Source: Kumtagia sp963820075 (GTDB lineage: Bacteria; Pseudomonadota; Alphaproteobacteria; Rhizobiales; Rhizobiaceae). Taken from it: DNA of 64,000 bases. The stretch covers positions 1 to 64,000 of the forward strand of contig CAWFYS010000014.1 of assembly GCA_963820075.1 (NCBI GenBank), in the 5' to 3' direction. How positions within the stretch are numbered: position 1 is the first letter of the stretch; every line of letters starts with the position of its first letter. The notes under the pieces are model-generated. The model had not been told where the DNA came from, ran no database searches, and worked only from the letters and a program-made list of their open reading frames with translations. Below, piece after piece: positions 9,167-19,177 of the stretch. The translations under genes and the position numbers were made by a program.

Positions 9167-9547
9167 ATGGCCAAGAAATCGGCGTCAACCGAGTCCCCGT
9201 CCACAGCAGGCGCGGCCGCCGCGGGCAAGCGAGGCGCAAAGGCCGTCGAGGCCGCCGCCCGCTCCAAGGATGAAAAGACGGCCACCCGTCGATCCGCTGC
9301 AAGATCGGCAGCGGCACCCGGCGCGAAATCCGCGGTTTCGAAGAAGGAAACTCCTTCGAGCGAGGGAGGGACGCGCCCGGTCGGCAAGAAAGTGCCTGCC
9401 GCGAAGGCCGCTGCGGGCAAGAGTGCTGCAGCCAAGAGCAAGCCGGCCGAGTCCAAGCCATCCGTGGCCAAGCGTGTCCTGCGCAAGGTCAGGTCGGCGG
9501 CAAGCGGCGTGGCCGCATTGGCCGGGACCGTCGTCGGCAGGCGCTGA
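9167..9547 (+). CDS. Small Lys/Ala-rich, histone H1-like basic protein
   Basis: A 126-residue low-complexity protein made mostly of Ala, Lys, Ser, Pro and Arg. KKxxA-type repeats run from residue 2 to about 105, and the C-terminus is more ordered (VAKRVLRKVRSAASGVAALA). There is no enzymatic motif. The composition resembles bacterial H1-like DNA-binding proteins; DNA or RNA binding is inference. A GGAGG lies 12-16 bases before the ATG at 9167. It follows the P-loop kinase on the same strand by 82 bp. Confidence 0.7.
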   Translation: MAKKSASTESPSTAGAAAAGKRGAKAVEAAARSKDEKTATRRSAARSAAAPGAKSAVSKKETPSSEGGTRPVGKKVPAAKAAAGKSAAAKSKPAESKPSVAKRVLRKVRSAASGVAALAGTVVGRR

Positions 9548-9634
9548 CCCGAGGATCGGCGCCGCCGGATCGCTCTTGTGATTGCGCGGGACTTACGGCG
9601 GTGAACGTACGCGCTCTGCCGCTTCAGGCCGCTG

Positions 9635-10339
9635 CTATGGCCGCGGCGGGATGTTGAGGCCGCGCTCGCTGGCGGGGCGGGCCAGCCCGTTATCCAGCCA
9701 GCGCAGGACGTTGGGCATGCTGTTCAGACCGACCAGGTCGCCGGCTTCGTAGAAGACCGTCAGCGTGCGCACCCAGCCCAGCATCGAGATGTCGGCGATG
9801 GTGTAGTCGTCATCCATGATCCATTGCCGGTCCTTCAGCCGCGTTTCCAGCACGCCGAGCAGCCGCTTCGATTCGTCGCGATAGCGCTCCAGCGGACGCT
9901 TGTCGGCGATTTCCCGTCCGGCGAATTTGTGGAAGAAGCCCAGTTGCCCGAACATCGGGCCGATGCCGCCCATCTGGAAAAAGACCCACTGAATGGTCTC
10001 GTAGCGGCGGGCAGGATCGGCAGGCAGCAGCTTGCCCGTCTTTTCGGCAAGGTAGAGCAGGATCGCACCCGATTCGAACAATGCAATCGGTTCGCCGCCG
10101 GGCCCGTCGGGATCGAGAATCGAAGGAATCTTGCCGTTCGGATTGAGCGAAAGGAAATCCGGCGTCCAGGTATCGTTTTTCAGGATGTTGACGAGATGCG
10201 CCTCGTAGGGCAGCCCGATCTCCTCCAGCGCTATCGAGACCTTCACGCCGTTCGGCGTGGGAAACGAATAAAGCTGGAGCAGGTCGGGGCGCTTCGCGGG
10301 CCAGCGGGCGGTGATCGGAAAGGTGGACAGGTCTGCCAT
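9635..10339 (-). CDS. Glutathione S-transferase family protein (YghU/YfcG-like)
   Basis: A 234-residue GST. The thioredoxin-like N-terminal domain contains LYSFPTPNGVKVSIALEEIG and the cis-Pro/GSH-binding region NPNGKIPSILDPDG followed by ALFESGAILLYLAEKTG. The helical C-terminal domain includes ADISMLGWVRTL. The start TPNG with Asn rather than Ser/Cys, and the ESGAI motif, fit the nu-class YghU/YfcG group, which acts in disulfide reduction or peroxide handling. It is monocistronic as far as can be seen. Confidence 0.88.
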   Translation of the reverse strand: MADLSTFPITARWPAKRPDLLQLYSFPTPNGVKVSIALEEIGLPYEAHLVNILKNDTWTPDFLSLNPNGKIPSILDPDGPGGEPIALFESGAILLYLAEKTGKLLPADPARRYETIQWVFFQMGGIGPMFGQLGFFHKFAGREIADKRPLERYRDESKRLLGVLETRLKDRQWIMDDDYTIADISMLGWVRTLTVFYEAGDLVGLNSMPNVLRWLDNGLARPASERGLNIPPRP

Positions 10340-10442
10340 AAGGCCTCCTCAATTGCTGTTTTGCGTTGTTGGCCGCGCACGATGGGGAATCTGGAGATTG
10401 TCCGACGGACGTGTCGGGCTTGCGACAGGACGACTTGCGCAA

Positions 10443-11655
10443 TCAGATTGCCTTGAAGGCGACAACCGCATTCGTGCCACCGAAAGCGAAGCCGTTGCTG
10501 ATCGCGGCGCGCACCTTGCGTTCGCGGGCCACGTTCGGCGTAACGTCAAGATCGCAGTCGGGGTCCCTGGTCGTGTAGTTCGCGGTGGGCGGGATTATGC
10601 CCTCGCGGATGGCCATCACGCAGGCGATCATTTCCAGCGCCCCGGATGCTCCCATGCAGTGGGCGTGCATTGACTTCGTGGACGATACCGACAGCTTGTC
10701 GGCGTGTGCGCCGAAAACTTCCCGGATGGCGCGCGTCTCTGTCTGGTCGTTGGCCTTGGTGCCGGTGCCATGCGCGTTCACGTAGTCGATATCCTCCGGC
10801 GAAAGTCCCGCGTCGGCGAGACAGGAGCGCATTGCGGCGACGGGGCCTTCGAGCGTGGGTGCCACGATGTCGCTGGCATCGCCCGACAGGCCCGCACCCG
10901 CAAGTTCGGCCAGGATCGGCGCGCCGCGCGCGCTGGCATGTTCGTAGGTCTCGAGCACGGCCATTCCGGCACCCTCGCCGATGACCAGGCCGTCACGATC
11001 GGCCGAGAAGGGCCGGCATGTGTCGCGCGCCAGGGCGCGCAGGGCTTCCCAGCCCTTGAGCACGCCGAAGACGAGCGGCGCGTCGGTCCCTCCGGCCAGC
11101 ATGATGTCGGCGCGGCCGAGCCGCAATTGATCGGCCGCGACGGAAAAGGCATGGTTGGAGGACGCACAGGCGGATGTGACGCCGAACACAGGACCGCGCA
11201 GGCGATAGGCCATGCTGACCTGACCGGCGGGAGCACCCGGCATGGTCTTCGGCACCGTGAAGATGCCTACTCGCGAGCGCCCTTCCACATAGACCTGGTG
11301 GTACGCCTCGTCGACGGTCAGCGCCCCGTAGATGCCGGTGCCGACAATCGCGCCGGCGCGCAATTCCTTCGCCTCGTCGATCTCCAGTCCGGCGGCGCGG
11401 ATGGCCTCGCCCGCCGCGATCGCGGCAAGCAGGCTGAAACGGTCCATCGTCACGACCTGCTTTCGGTCGAATCGTGTGCCGCGGCAACTGCTTTATCTCG
11501 GCCCCGATGCCGCCTTTAACACTGCCGAGCAAAACCGTCGTGAGGGGGCCGATGCCCGAGCGGCCCTGCCGCAGCGACTCGCATATGGCCGGCACATCGG
11601 TGCCGAGCGCGCAAAGCCCGCCAATGCCGGTGATGACGATGCGTTGGCGCGGCAT
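10443..11655 (-). CDS. NodE-like beta-ketoacyl-ACP synthase, frameshifted as read
   Basis: A beta-ketoacyl synthase of about 402 residues read in two frames. The first frame gives MPRQRIVITGIGGLCALGTD to GAEIKQLPRH; the second continues from FDRKQVVTMDRFSLL to the end at 10443. A net +1 shift lies near 11471-11476. The active-site Cys is in GVTSACASSNH, with His in NAHGTGT and SMHAHCMGA. The sequence resembles recalled rhizobial NodE more than housekeeping FabF. It starts one base downstream of the NodF-like ACP stop. NodE elongates unsaturated acyl chains on NodF for Nod factors; no other nod genes are visible, so the role here is unknown. Confidence 0.82.
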
Positions 11656-11656
11656 G

Positions 11657-11908
11657 TCAGCCTTTTTGGGCGACCAACGCGCGAACCGCGTTGACGATGT
11701 CGCCAACGTTGGAAAGCTTGGCCCAGGCTTCAGCGGTGTTCATCTCGATTTCGATCCCATAGGCCTCTTCGAGGTCGAAAATGATCTCGGTCAATTCGAG
11801 CGAGTGAATCCCCAGATCGCCCAGTTCGGTTTCGGTCGTTATCTCGCCGATCTCGGGATCCGCGTGAGCCTTGATCTTGCCGACAATGTCCAGGGCAAGT
11901 TGATCCAT
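11657..11908 (-). CDS. NodF-like acyl carrier protein
   Basis: An 83-residue acyl carrier protein. The C-terminal half (GIEIEMNTAEAWAKLSNVGD) closely resembles rhizobial NodF as I recall it. The phosphopantetheine serine lies in LGIHSLELTE. The residue before it is His, where NodF and ordinary ACPs have Asp (DSL); a single G-to-C change would explain this. It immediately precedes the NodE-like synthase on the same strand, the order nodF-nodE. The start at 11908 is the first ATG in a compact ACP frame. Confidence 0.85.
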   Translation of the reverse strand: MDQLALDIVGKIKAHADPEIGEITTETELGDLGIHSLELTEIIFDLEEAYGIEIEMNTAEAWAKLSNVGDIVNAVRALVAQKG

Positions 11909-12091
11909 CCAAATCTTTCCTTCTCGGTGCCCCGGGTCCGGGCACTGCCTGCGCCTGAGCACCGTCCTATAGCGACAATTCGTCCGTTGGACGGCACGAA
12001 ATTCCATCCTCTATAGAAACCGGACGCTATCAAAGCAACATTGCACATAGCGGGCTCGACATCGACGCCCAGCCGCATAAGCTCATCGGCG

Positions 12092-12943
12092 ATGAATGTG
12101 AGGGTTTCCGAAGAAAGCGCCGCCGCCGAGCGGCTTCGGCCGCAGCGCGTCGAGGCGCGGGGCAGGCTGGCGGTCGCAAACCTGCGGGGCCGCACGCGCC
12201 TGCGCAACCTTTTCCAGGATGGCGCCGCGAAAATTCGCATGCCGCGCTCCGAGCACGATCCTCTCGAGGCGATCCTTATCAATACCGCGGGCGGCCTGAC
12301 CGGCGGCGACCGCCTGGGCTGGGACATCGACATCGGTTCGGCGGCGTCGGCGGTGATCACGACGCAGGCCTCCGAAAAAATCTACCGCGCCGCGTCCGGA
12401 CGGGCGGAGGTGGCGGTGCGCCTGTCGGTGGCCGCGGGCGGCAGGCTGGCCTGGCTGCCGCAGGAAACCATCATGTTCGACCGCGCCGCCTTCCTCAGGC
12501 GCCTCGACATCGAACTCGCCCCCGGCGCCGAAGCTCTCATCGCCGAGGCGACGGTGTTCGGACGCACCGCCATGGGCGAGCGTGTCGAGCGCGGTATTTT
12601 TCGCGACCGCTGGCGCCTTGCCGTCGCCGGACGCCTGGTCCATGCCGAGGAATTCGCCCTCGGTCCGCTTGTGCACCCGGTGCTTGCCGCGCCGGCGGTG
12701 CTTGGCGGCGCGAGGGCAATGGCGACGGTGCTGCTGGTCTCCAGCGACGCCGATGCCTTTCTCGGCAAGGCGCGCGAGATCATCGGCGAGGAGGGCGGCG
12801 CCAGCGCATGGAGCGTCGCCGGGACTGGCAAACTTCTTGCGAGGCTTTACAGTGCCGACGGCTACAAGCTGAGAAAGCGCCTCGTGCCGCTGCTCGGGCT
12901 GCTCAACGGACAGGCAGGCATGCCGAAATGCTGGTCACTTTAG
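12092..12943 (+). CDS. ureD: Urease accessory protein UreD
   Basis: A 283-residue accessory protein that, with UreF and UreG, forms the complex delivering nickel and CO2 to apo-urease in the cytosol. Recognisable segments are NTAGGLTGGDRLGWDI, ITTQASEKIYRA and WLPQETIMFD. The ATG at 12092 was preferred over a TTG at 12041 because UreD homologues begin shortly before the PQRVEARGRL region. It is the first gene of the urease operon and ends nine bases before ureA. Confidence 0.93.
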   Translation: MNVRVSEESAAAERLRPQRVEARGRLAVANLRGRTRLRNLFQDGAAKIRMPRSEHDPLEAILINTAGGLTGGDRLGWDIDIGSAASAVITTQASEKIYRAASGRAEVAVRLSVAAGGRLAWLPQETIMFDRAAFLRRLDIELAPGAEALIAEATVFGRTAMGERVERGIFRDRWRLAVAGRLVHAEEFALGPLVHPVLAAPAVLGGARAMATVLLVSSDADAFLGKAREIIGEEGGASAWSVAGTGKLLARLYSADGYKLRKRLVPLLGLLNGQAGMPKCWSL

Positions 12944-12952
12944 GGGGTAAGA

Positions 12953-13255
12953 TTGAATCTGACGCCGCGGGAAAAGGACAAGCTCTTGATCGCCATGGCG
13001 GCGATCGTCGCCCGCAAGCGGCTGGAGCGCGGGGTCAAGCTCAACCATCCCGAGGCGATCGCGCTGATTACGGATTTCGTGGTCGAAGGGGCGCGGGACG
13101 GCCGCACGGTTGCCGATCTGATGGAGGCCGGCGCGCATGTCGTTGCCCGCGACCAGGTTATGGAGGGTATCGCCGAGATGATCCACGACGTGCAGGTCGA
13201 GGCGACTTTCCCGGACGGCACGAAGCTGGTCACTGTGCACGAACCGATAAGGTAG
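12953..13255 (+). CDS. ureA: Urease subunit gamma
   Basis: A 100-residue structural subunit, standard length, beginning MNLTPREKDKLLIAMAAIVA. The start codon is TTG at 12953, with AGGGGGT just upstream, and it matches the conserved UreA N-terminus. MIHDVQVEATFPDGTKLV near the end is typical. It assembles with UreB and UreC as (alpha-beta-gamma)3 in the cytosol. Confidence 0.96.
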   Translation: MNLTPREKDKLLIAMAAIVARKRLERGVKLNHPEAIALITDFVVEGARDGRTVADLMEAGAHVVARDQVMEGIAEMIHDVQVEATFPDGTKLVTVHEPIR

Positions 13256-13264
13256 GAGGACCGG

Positions 13265-13516
13265 ATGCTGGAATTGCGCCCCAACTGCGAATGCTGCGGC
13301 CGCGACCTGCCGCCGGAGTCCCCCGACGCGCGGATATGCACCTTCGAATGCACATTCTGCGCGGATTGCGCCGAAGGCGTGCTCGGCGGCGTCTGTCCCA
13401 ACTGCGGCGGCAATTTCGCGGCTCGCCCGATCCGCCCGGCGGCGATGCTGAGGAAGTATCCGGCGTCGGCCGGCCGCGTCCTGAAGGCCGAAGGCTGTGC
13501 GGGCAAGGCGGCTTGA
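13265..13516 (+). CDS. DUF1272 small zinc-ribbon protein within the urease operon
   Basis: An 83-residue protein with eight or more cysteines in CxxC-type pairs: CECCGRDLPP, CTFECTFCADCAEG and CPNCGGNF. These suggest one or two bound metal ions. It belongs to the DUF1272 type, whose function is not established. It lies nine bases after ureA and 17 bases before ureB, so it is certainly co-transcribed. Rhizobial urease operons are known to contain interposed ORFs between structural genes. A metal-related role is inference. Confidence 0.85.
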   Translation: MLELRPNCECCGRDLPPESPDARICTFECTFCADCAEGVLGGVCPNCGGNFAARPIRPAAMLRKYPASAGRVLKAEGCAGKAA

Positions 13517-13533
13517 GTTGAAGGAGACACCGG

Positions 13534-13839
13534 ATGATCCCAGGTGAATTGATTACAGCACAAGGCGAGATCGAACTGAATGAAGGCAGGCCGATCGTCG
13601 TGCTGAAGGTGGCCAACACCGGCGACCGGCCGATCCAGGTGGGCAGCCACTACCATTTCTTCGAGACCAACACGGCGCTCCGCTTCGACCGCGACAAAGC
13701 GCGCGGACACCGCCTCGACATTCCCGCCGGCACGGCGGTGCGCTTCGAGCCGGGCCAGGAGCGCGACGTGACGCTGGTGCCGCTTGCCGGCAAGCGCGAG
13801 GTCTTCGGCTTTCAGCAGAAGGTGATGGGGAAGCTGTGA
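13534..13839 (+). CDS. ureB: Urease subunit beta
   Basis: A 101-residue structural subunit starting MIPGELITAQGEIELNEGR and containing GSHYHFFETNTALRFDR and IPAGTAVRFEPGQ, hallmark UreB sequences. GGAGACACC precedes the ATG. It lies between DUF1272 and ureC. Confidence 0.97.
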   Translation: MIPGELITAQGEIELNEGRPIVVLKVANTGDRPIQVGSHYHFFETNTALRFDRDKARGHRLDIPAGTAVRFEPGQERDVTLVPLAGKREVFGFQQKVMGKL

Positions 13840-14066
13840 GGCGCGCGGTGCGCGGGATAGCCGATTCGCGATCGGCGCTCCGGCGAACTTGCCGCTCGGA
13901 CAACGGCATCGCTGGCGCGACCTGTACCGGATCATGGCGTCGGTGCTCTGCTCGCTTCGCGCGCCCGTCCGGGCTGCCGATGGCGACCCGCTCCCTGGCT
14001 GGCTTTGCGCCGCATCAGCCCGACCCTCAGGAATTCGACGGCCGCCGCCGTTAGCAAGGAACCCTC

Positions 14067-15779
<1,713 letters not shown>

Positions 15780-15797
15780 GTGGACGGTATGCATGGG

Positions 15798-15812
15798 CAA
15801 TAATAGTTATTG
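15798..15812. promoter_or_regulatory. Palindrome upstream of the ParD-ParE fusion, probable operator
   Basis: CAATAA-TAG-TTATTG is a perfect 6-bp inverted repeat with a 3-nt spacer in an AT-rich stretch 25 bp before the start codon. Ribbon-helix-helix antitoxins usually bind such palindromes to autorepress. The assignment is inference from position. Confidence 0.55.
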
Positions 15813-15837
15813 AAATGTTCTGCTGAGGATGCCTGCC

Positions 15838-16392
15838 ATGGCCATGTCCGCCGATCTCGGAAAGCCGCTTGAGGAATTCGTCGAGACCCTTGTGAAATCG
15901 GGACGCTATCGCTCGCGCTCGGAAGTCCTGCGCGAGGGCGTGCGGCTGGTGCAGGAACGCGAAGCAAAGGCGCGTGCGCTTGAACTGCTGCTGGCTGAAG
16001 CGCATGCCGATGTTGAAGCGGGGCGGACACGTCCGATGGACGAGGTGCTTGAGGAACTTCTGGCCGAACTTTCGGCGGTGAGGGACGCCGGCATGCAGGT
16101 TGAGTTCTCGCTGGCGGCCGAGCGCGATCTCAAGCAAATTGCTCTTTTCATAGCAACAAGCAGCCCCGCCAGAGCGACCTCATTCGCGCTCGAACTTCGC
16201 GGCATAGCCCGTCAGCTTGGCGAAATGCCGGGGCGTTTCGAGGCGGTTGCAGAAAGAAAGGGTGAGCCAGTGCGGCGCATGCCTTATCGAAACTATGTGA
16301 TCTTCTACCGTCATGACGAAAGACGTGTCGCCGTCTTGCGCATCGTGCACGGGGCAAGCGTGACCGAAGATTTTATCGACAATCTCAGGTAA
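15838..16392 (+). CDS. ParD-like antitoxin fused in frame to a ParE-like toxin
   Basis: One 184-residue frame joins two proteins normally encoded separately. Residues 1 to about 85 are a ribbon-helix-helix antitoxin (LGKPLEEFVETLVKSGRYRS, RSEVLREGVRLVQERE). From QVEFSLAAERDLKQIALFI to the end is a RelE/ParE toxin with RRMPYRNYVIFYRH and VLRIVHGA. The junction reads AVRDAG-MQVEFS without a stop codon. I chose the ATG at 15838, nine bases after GAGG. It lies between ureC and ureE. A lost stop codon or small indel could have created the fusion. Confidence 0.83.
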   Translation: MAMSADLGKPLEEFVETLVKSGRYRSRSEVLREGVRLVQEREAKARALELLLAEAHADVEAGRTRPMDEVLEELLAELSAVRDAGMQVEFSLAAERDLKQIALFIATSSPARATSFALELRGIARQLGEMPGRFEAVAERKGEPVRRMPYRNYVIFYRHDERRVAVLRIVHGASVTEDFIDNLR

Positions 16393-16446
16393 CACTACAG
16401 TTGATGCCGATGTCGGCGAGGACCTATCAGCAAGAGGCTCTTTCAA

Positions 16447-16972
16447 ATGACGCGTGCGGTTTCATTTCTCCGTGCGGCGGCGCTTTCCGGTGCCCAGGCG
16501 GGGGAGCCTGTCGATGTCGCCGTGCTCGCGCATGACGAGCGCCATATTCGGCGCAGGCTTATCGAATTGCCGCGTGGCGAAAAGCTGCTGGTCGACCTGC
16601 CCGGAGGCGGTCGCCCTGGGTCATGGCGACGTGCTGCTGCTTGACGACGGCCGACGCGTCAAGGTCGTGGCGGCCGACGAGGAACTGTATGACATTCGGG
16701 CGCGCGACGCGCGGCATCTGGCCGAGCTTGCCTGGCACATCGGCAATCGCCATCTCGCCGCGGCGATCGAGGCTGACCGAATCCTCATTCTGCGCGATCA
16801 CGTCATCAAAGCGATGCTGGAGGGTCTCGGCGCGTCGGTCTTCGATGTTGTGGAGCCGTTCGAGCCGGCGCGCGGCGCCTATTCGGGCCACGGCCACCCG
16901 CATCGGCACGTTCACCAGGATGAGCACGATCACGGGCACCGCCACGGCACGGCCGGACACCACCATGATTGA
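16447..16972 (+). CDS. ureE: Urease accessory protein UreE (nickel chaperone), frameshifted as read
   Basis: The first frame gives MTRAVSFLRAAALSGAQAGE to KLLVDLP. The second carries on from EAVALGHGDVLLLDDGRRVK to the end. A +1 shift lies in the CCC at 16600-16602; with one C fewer the two halves join as LPEAVALGHGD. The C-terminus is His-rich (HGHPHRHVHQDEHDHGHRHG), typical of nickel-binding UreE. GNRHLAAAIE contains the conserved metal-site histidine. The stop overlaps the ureF start by eight bases. Confidence 0.88.
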
Positions 16973-17639
16973 GCCAACGGGCAGCCGGGTAGCCGTCCTG
17001 CGCTTGCTGGCATGGCTTTCCCCGGCGTTTCCAGTCGGATCGTTCAGCTACAGCCATGGGCTGGAGCGCGCCGCGCTTGATGGCGCGGTCGCCGACGAGG
17101 CTGACTTGCGGGGCTGGATCGAAGCGTTGCTGCGCCACGGCTCGGGCTGGAACGATGCGGTGCTTTTGGCGGAAAGCTGGCGGCGCACCCGTACGGGCGG
17201 CGACCTCGCCGAACTCGCCGGCCTTGCAGAAGCGCTTGCCGGCTCGCGCGAGCGGCACATGGAATCGCTGTCGCAAGGCGCCGCGTTTCTGAAGGCGGCG
17301 GCAAGCTGGCCGGCCGATGCGACCGCGAAGCTGCCGCCGGACTGCGCCTACTGCGTCGCCGTCGGCACGCTGGCCGGGGCGCATGGCGTGGCGTTGCCCG
17401 ACGCGCTCGGCGCCTTCCTTCAGGCGTTTGCCTCCAACCTGCTTCAGGCGGGCATCAGGCTCGGCATCATCGGACAGCAAAGCGCGGTGGCTGTCGTCTG
17501 CGCGCTGGAGCCGGTTGTTCTGGACGTGTCGGAACGCGCGGCATGCTCTTCACTGGACGATCTCGGATCCTGTACGGTGTTTTCGGATGTCATGGCGATG
17601 CGCCACGAGGTCCAATATTCGAGGCTGTTCCGGTCGTGA
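16965..17639 (+). CDS. ureF: Urease accessory protein UreF
   Basis: A 224-residue GTPase-activating-like partner of UreG in urease maturation. The family signature SPAFPVGSFSYSHGLE lies near residues 19-34, and MAMRHEVQYSRLFRS forms the typical C-terminus. The ATG at 16965 overlaps the end of ureE. It is predicted cytosolic and part of the ureDEFG assembly set. Confidence 0.95.
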   Translation: MIEPTGSRVAVLRLLAWLSPAFPVGSFSYSHGLERAALDGAVADEADLRGWIEALLRHGSGWNDAVLLAESWRRTRTGGDLAELAGLAEALAGSRERHMESLSQGAAFLKAAASWPADATAKLPPDCAYCVAVGTLAGAHGVALPDALGAFLQAFASNLLQAGIRLGIIGQQSAVAVVCALEPVVLDVSERAACSSLDDLGSCTVFSDVMAMRHEVQYSRLFRS

Positions 17640-17677
17640 CGGTTGAGGCGATCAGGCAAGCCGGCGGGGAGTTACAA

Positions 17678-18316
17678 ATGATGGCGGACAACGGACCTCT
17701 TCGCGTCGGGATCGGCGGGCCGGTCGGCTCGGGTAAGACGACGCTTACCGAAAAGCTGTGCAAGGCGCTGCGGGACCGGTTCTCGATCGCCGTCGTCACC
17801 AACGACATCTACACCAAGGAAGACGCCATGATGCTGGTGCGGCTGCAGGCCCTGCCGGAGGAGCGCATCATCGGCGTGGAGACCGGCGGCTGCCCGCACA
17901 CGGCGATCCGCGAGGATGCCTCCATCAATCTTGCCGCGATCGCCGAACTCAGGCGGAAGTTTCAGGATCTCGACATCGTCTTCATCGAATCGGGCGGCGA
18001 CAATCTGGCCGCGACCTTCTCGCCCGACCTCGCCGACCTGACGCTATACGTCATCTCCGTCTGCCAGGGCGAAGAGATACCGCGCAAGGGCGGGCCGGGC
18101 ATCACGCGCTCGGACTTTCTCGTCATCAACAAGAGCGATCTTGCGCCCTATGTGAACGTCAATCTCGATGTCATGGAGCACGACGCGGCGCGCATGCGAG
18201 GCAAGCGGCCGTTCGGCTTCACCGATTTGTCGCGCGGCAAGGGGCTCACGGAAATCGTCGAATTCATCGTCGAGCAGGGCGGCCTCGGACTGGGACAGCA
18301 CCGCAAAACCGCCTGA
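17678..18316 (+). CDS. ureG: Urease accessory GTPase UreG
   Basis: A 212-residue SIMIBI GTPase that drives nickel insertion. Walker A is GGPVGSGKTTL near the N-terminus. VVTNDIYTKEDA, the CPH metal motif in GGCPHTAIREDAS, IESGGDN and the specificity motif NKSD are all present. The start is one of two adjacent ATGs (17678/17681) after GGGGAG; the longer upstream frame has no homology. It ends the operon, 39 bp after ureF. Confidence 0.97.
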   Translation: MMADNGPLRVGIGGPVGSGKTTLTEKLCKALRDRFSIAVVTNDIYTKEDAMMLVRLQALPEERIIGVETGGCPHTAIREDASINLAAIAELRRKFQDLDIVFIESGGDNLAATFSPDLADLTLYVISVCQGEEIPRKGGPGITRSDFLVINKSDLAPYVNVNLDVMEHDAARMRGKRPFGFTDLSRGKGLTEIVEFIVEQGGLGLGQHRKTA

Positions 18317-18394
18317 CCAGGACCAATCGGCGGCTTGCGGCGCGCGGCGTCCGGGTTCACTGTCGCCGTTGCAAACGGACCGGGAGGTGAAAGC

Positions 18395-19177
18395 ATGAGC
18401 ATCGCGCGGCTGCAGCGGGAAAATCTTACAAATCTGCCCTTCTATGAGGAGCGCGTCGATCTCGCCGCCGCCTTCCGCTGGACGGCGCGGCTGAACATGC
18501 ACGAGGCGGTCGCCAACCATTTCTCGCTTGCCGTGAACGAAGACGGCACGCGCTTCCTGATGAACCCGAACCAGATGCATTTTTCGCGCATCAAGGCGAG
18601 CGATCTGCTGCTGATCGACGCCAATGACCCGGAGACGCTCTCCGGTCCCGACGCGCCCGACCCTACCGCATGGGGCCTGCACGGCGCGGTGCACCGCAAC
18701 TGCCGGCATGCGCGCTGCGTCATGCACGTTCACTCGATCCACGCCACCGTGCTTGCCTGTCTGGCCAATTCGACCCTGCCGCCGATCGACCAGAACACGG
18801 CCACCTTCTACAATCGCCAGGTGGTCGATGCCAATTATGGCGGGCTGGCCTTCGAGGCGGAGGGCGAACGCTGCGCCAAACTGCTTTCCGATCCCAAGGT
18901 CCGGGTGATGATCATGGGCAACCACGGCATTATGGTGATCGGCGACACCGTGGCCGACGCTTTCAACCGCATGTATTATTTCGAACGCGCCGCCGAAACC
19001 TACATCAAGGCGCTGTGGACCGGCCGCCCTCTGCGGGTCCTGTCCGACGAGATCGCCGAGAAGACGGCGCAGGAGCTGGACGACTATCCGGACCAGGCCG
19101 AACGCCACCTTGCCGAACTCAAGGCGATCCTCGACGGAGACAGGAAGCGCGCTCGCTCCTACCTCAGCGAGCGATGA
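18395..19177 (+). CDS. Class II aldolase/adducin family protein
   Basis: A 260-residue protein of the class II aldolase/adducin fold. The first metal-site region is MHVHSIHATV (His-x-His) and the late one GNHGIMVIG. NHFSLAVNEDGTRFLMNP is the phosphate-loop region. Start MSIARLQRENL has GGGAGGTGA upstream. Family members are zinc-dependent aldolases or epimerases for sugar phosphates; the substrate is unknown. It lies 78 bp after ureG and could be read from the same transcript, but a link to urease is not expected. Its 3' end overlaps the convergent HAD gene by 14 bp. Confidence 0.85.
   Translation: MSIARLQRENLTNLPFYEERVDLAAAFRWTARLNMHEAVANHFSLAVNEDGTRFLMNPNQMHFSRIKASDLLLIDANDPETLSGPDAPDPTAWGLHGAVHRNCRHARCVMHVHSIHATVLACLANSTLPPIDQNTATFYNRQVVDANYGGLAFEAEGERCAKLLSDPKVRVMIMGNHGIMVIGDTVADAFNRMYYFERAAETYIKALWTGRPLRVLSDEIAEKTAQELDDYPDQAERHLAELKAILDGDRKRARSYLSER

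Noticed and set aside
10443..11908. Part of a symbiosis island
   Set aside because: No nodABC, nodD, nif/fix genes, nod box, integrase or att repeats are seen; the flanking genes are ordinary chromosomal ones.
13836..14054. Possible small gene between ureB and ureC
   Set aside because: It begins at a GTG overlapping the ureB stop, but the product is rich in Arg, Ala and Ser with no similarity I recognise and no clear ribosome-binding site; kept only as part of a gap comment.
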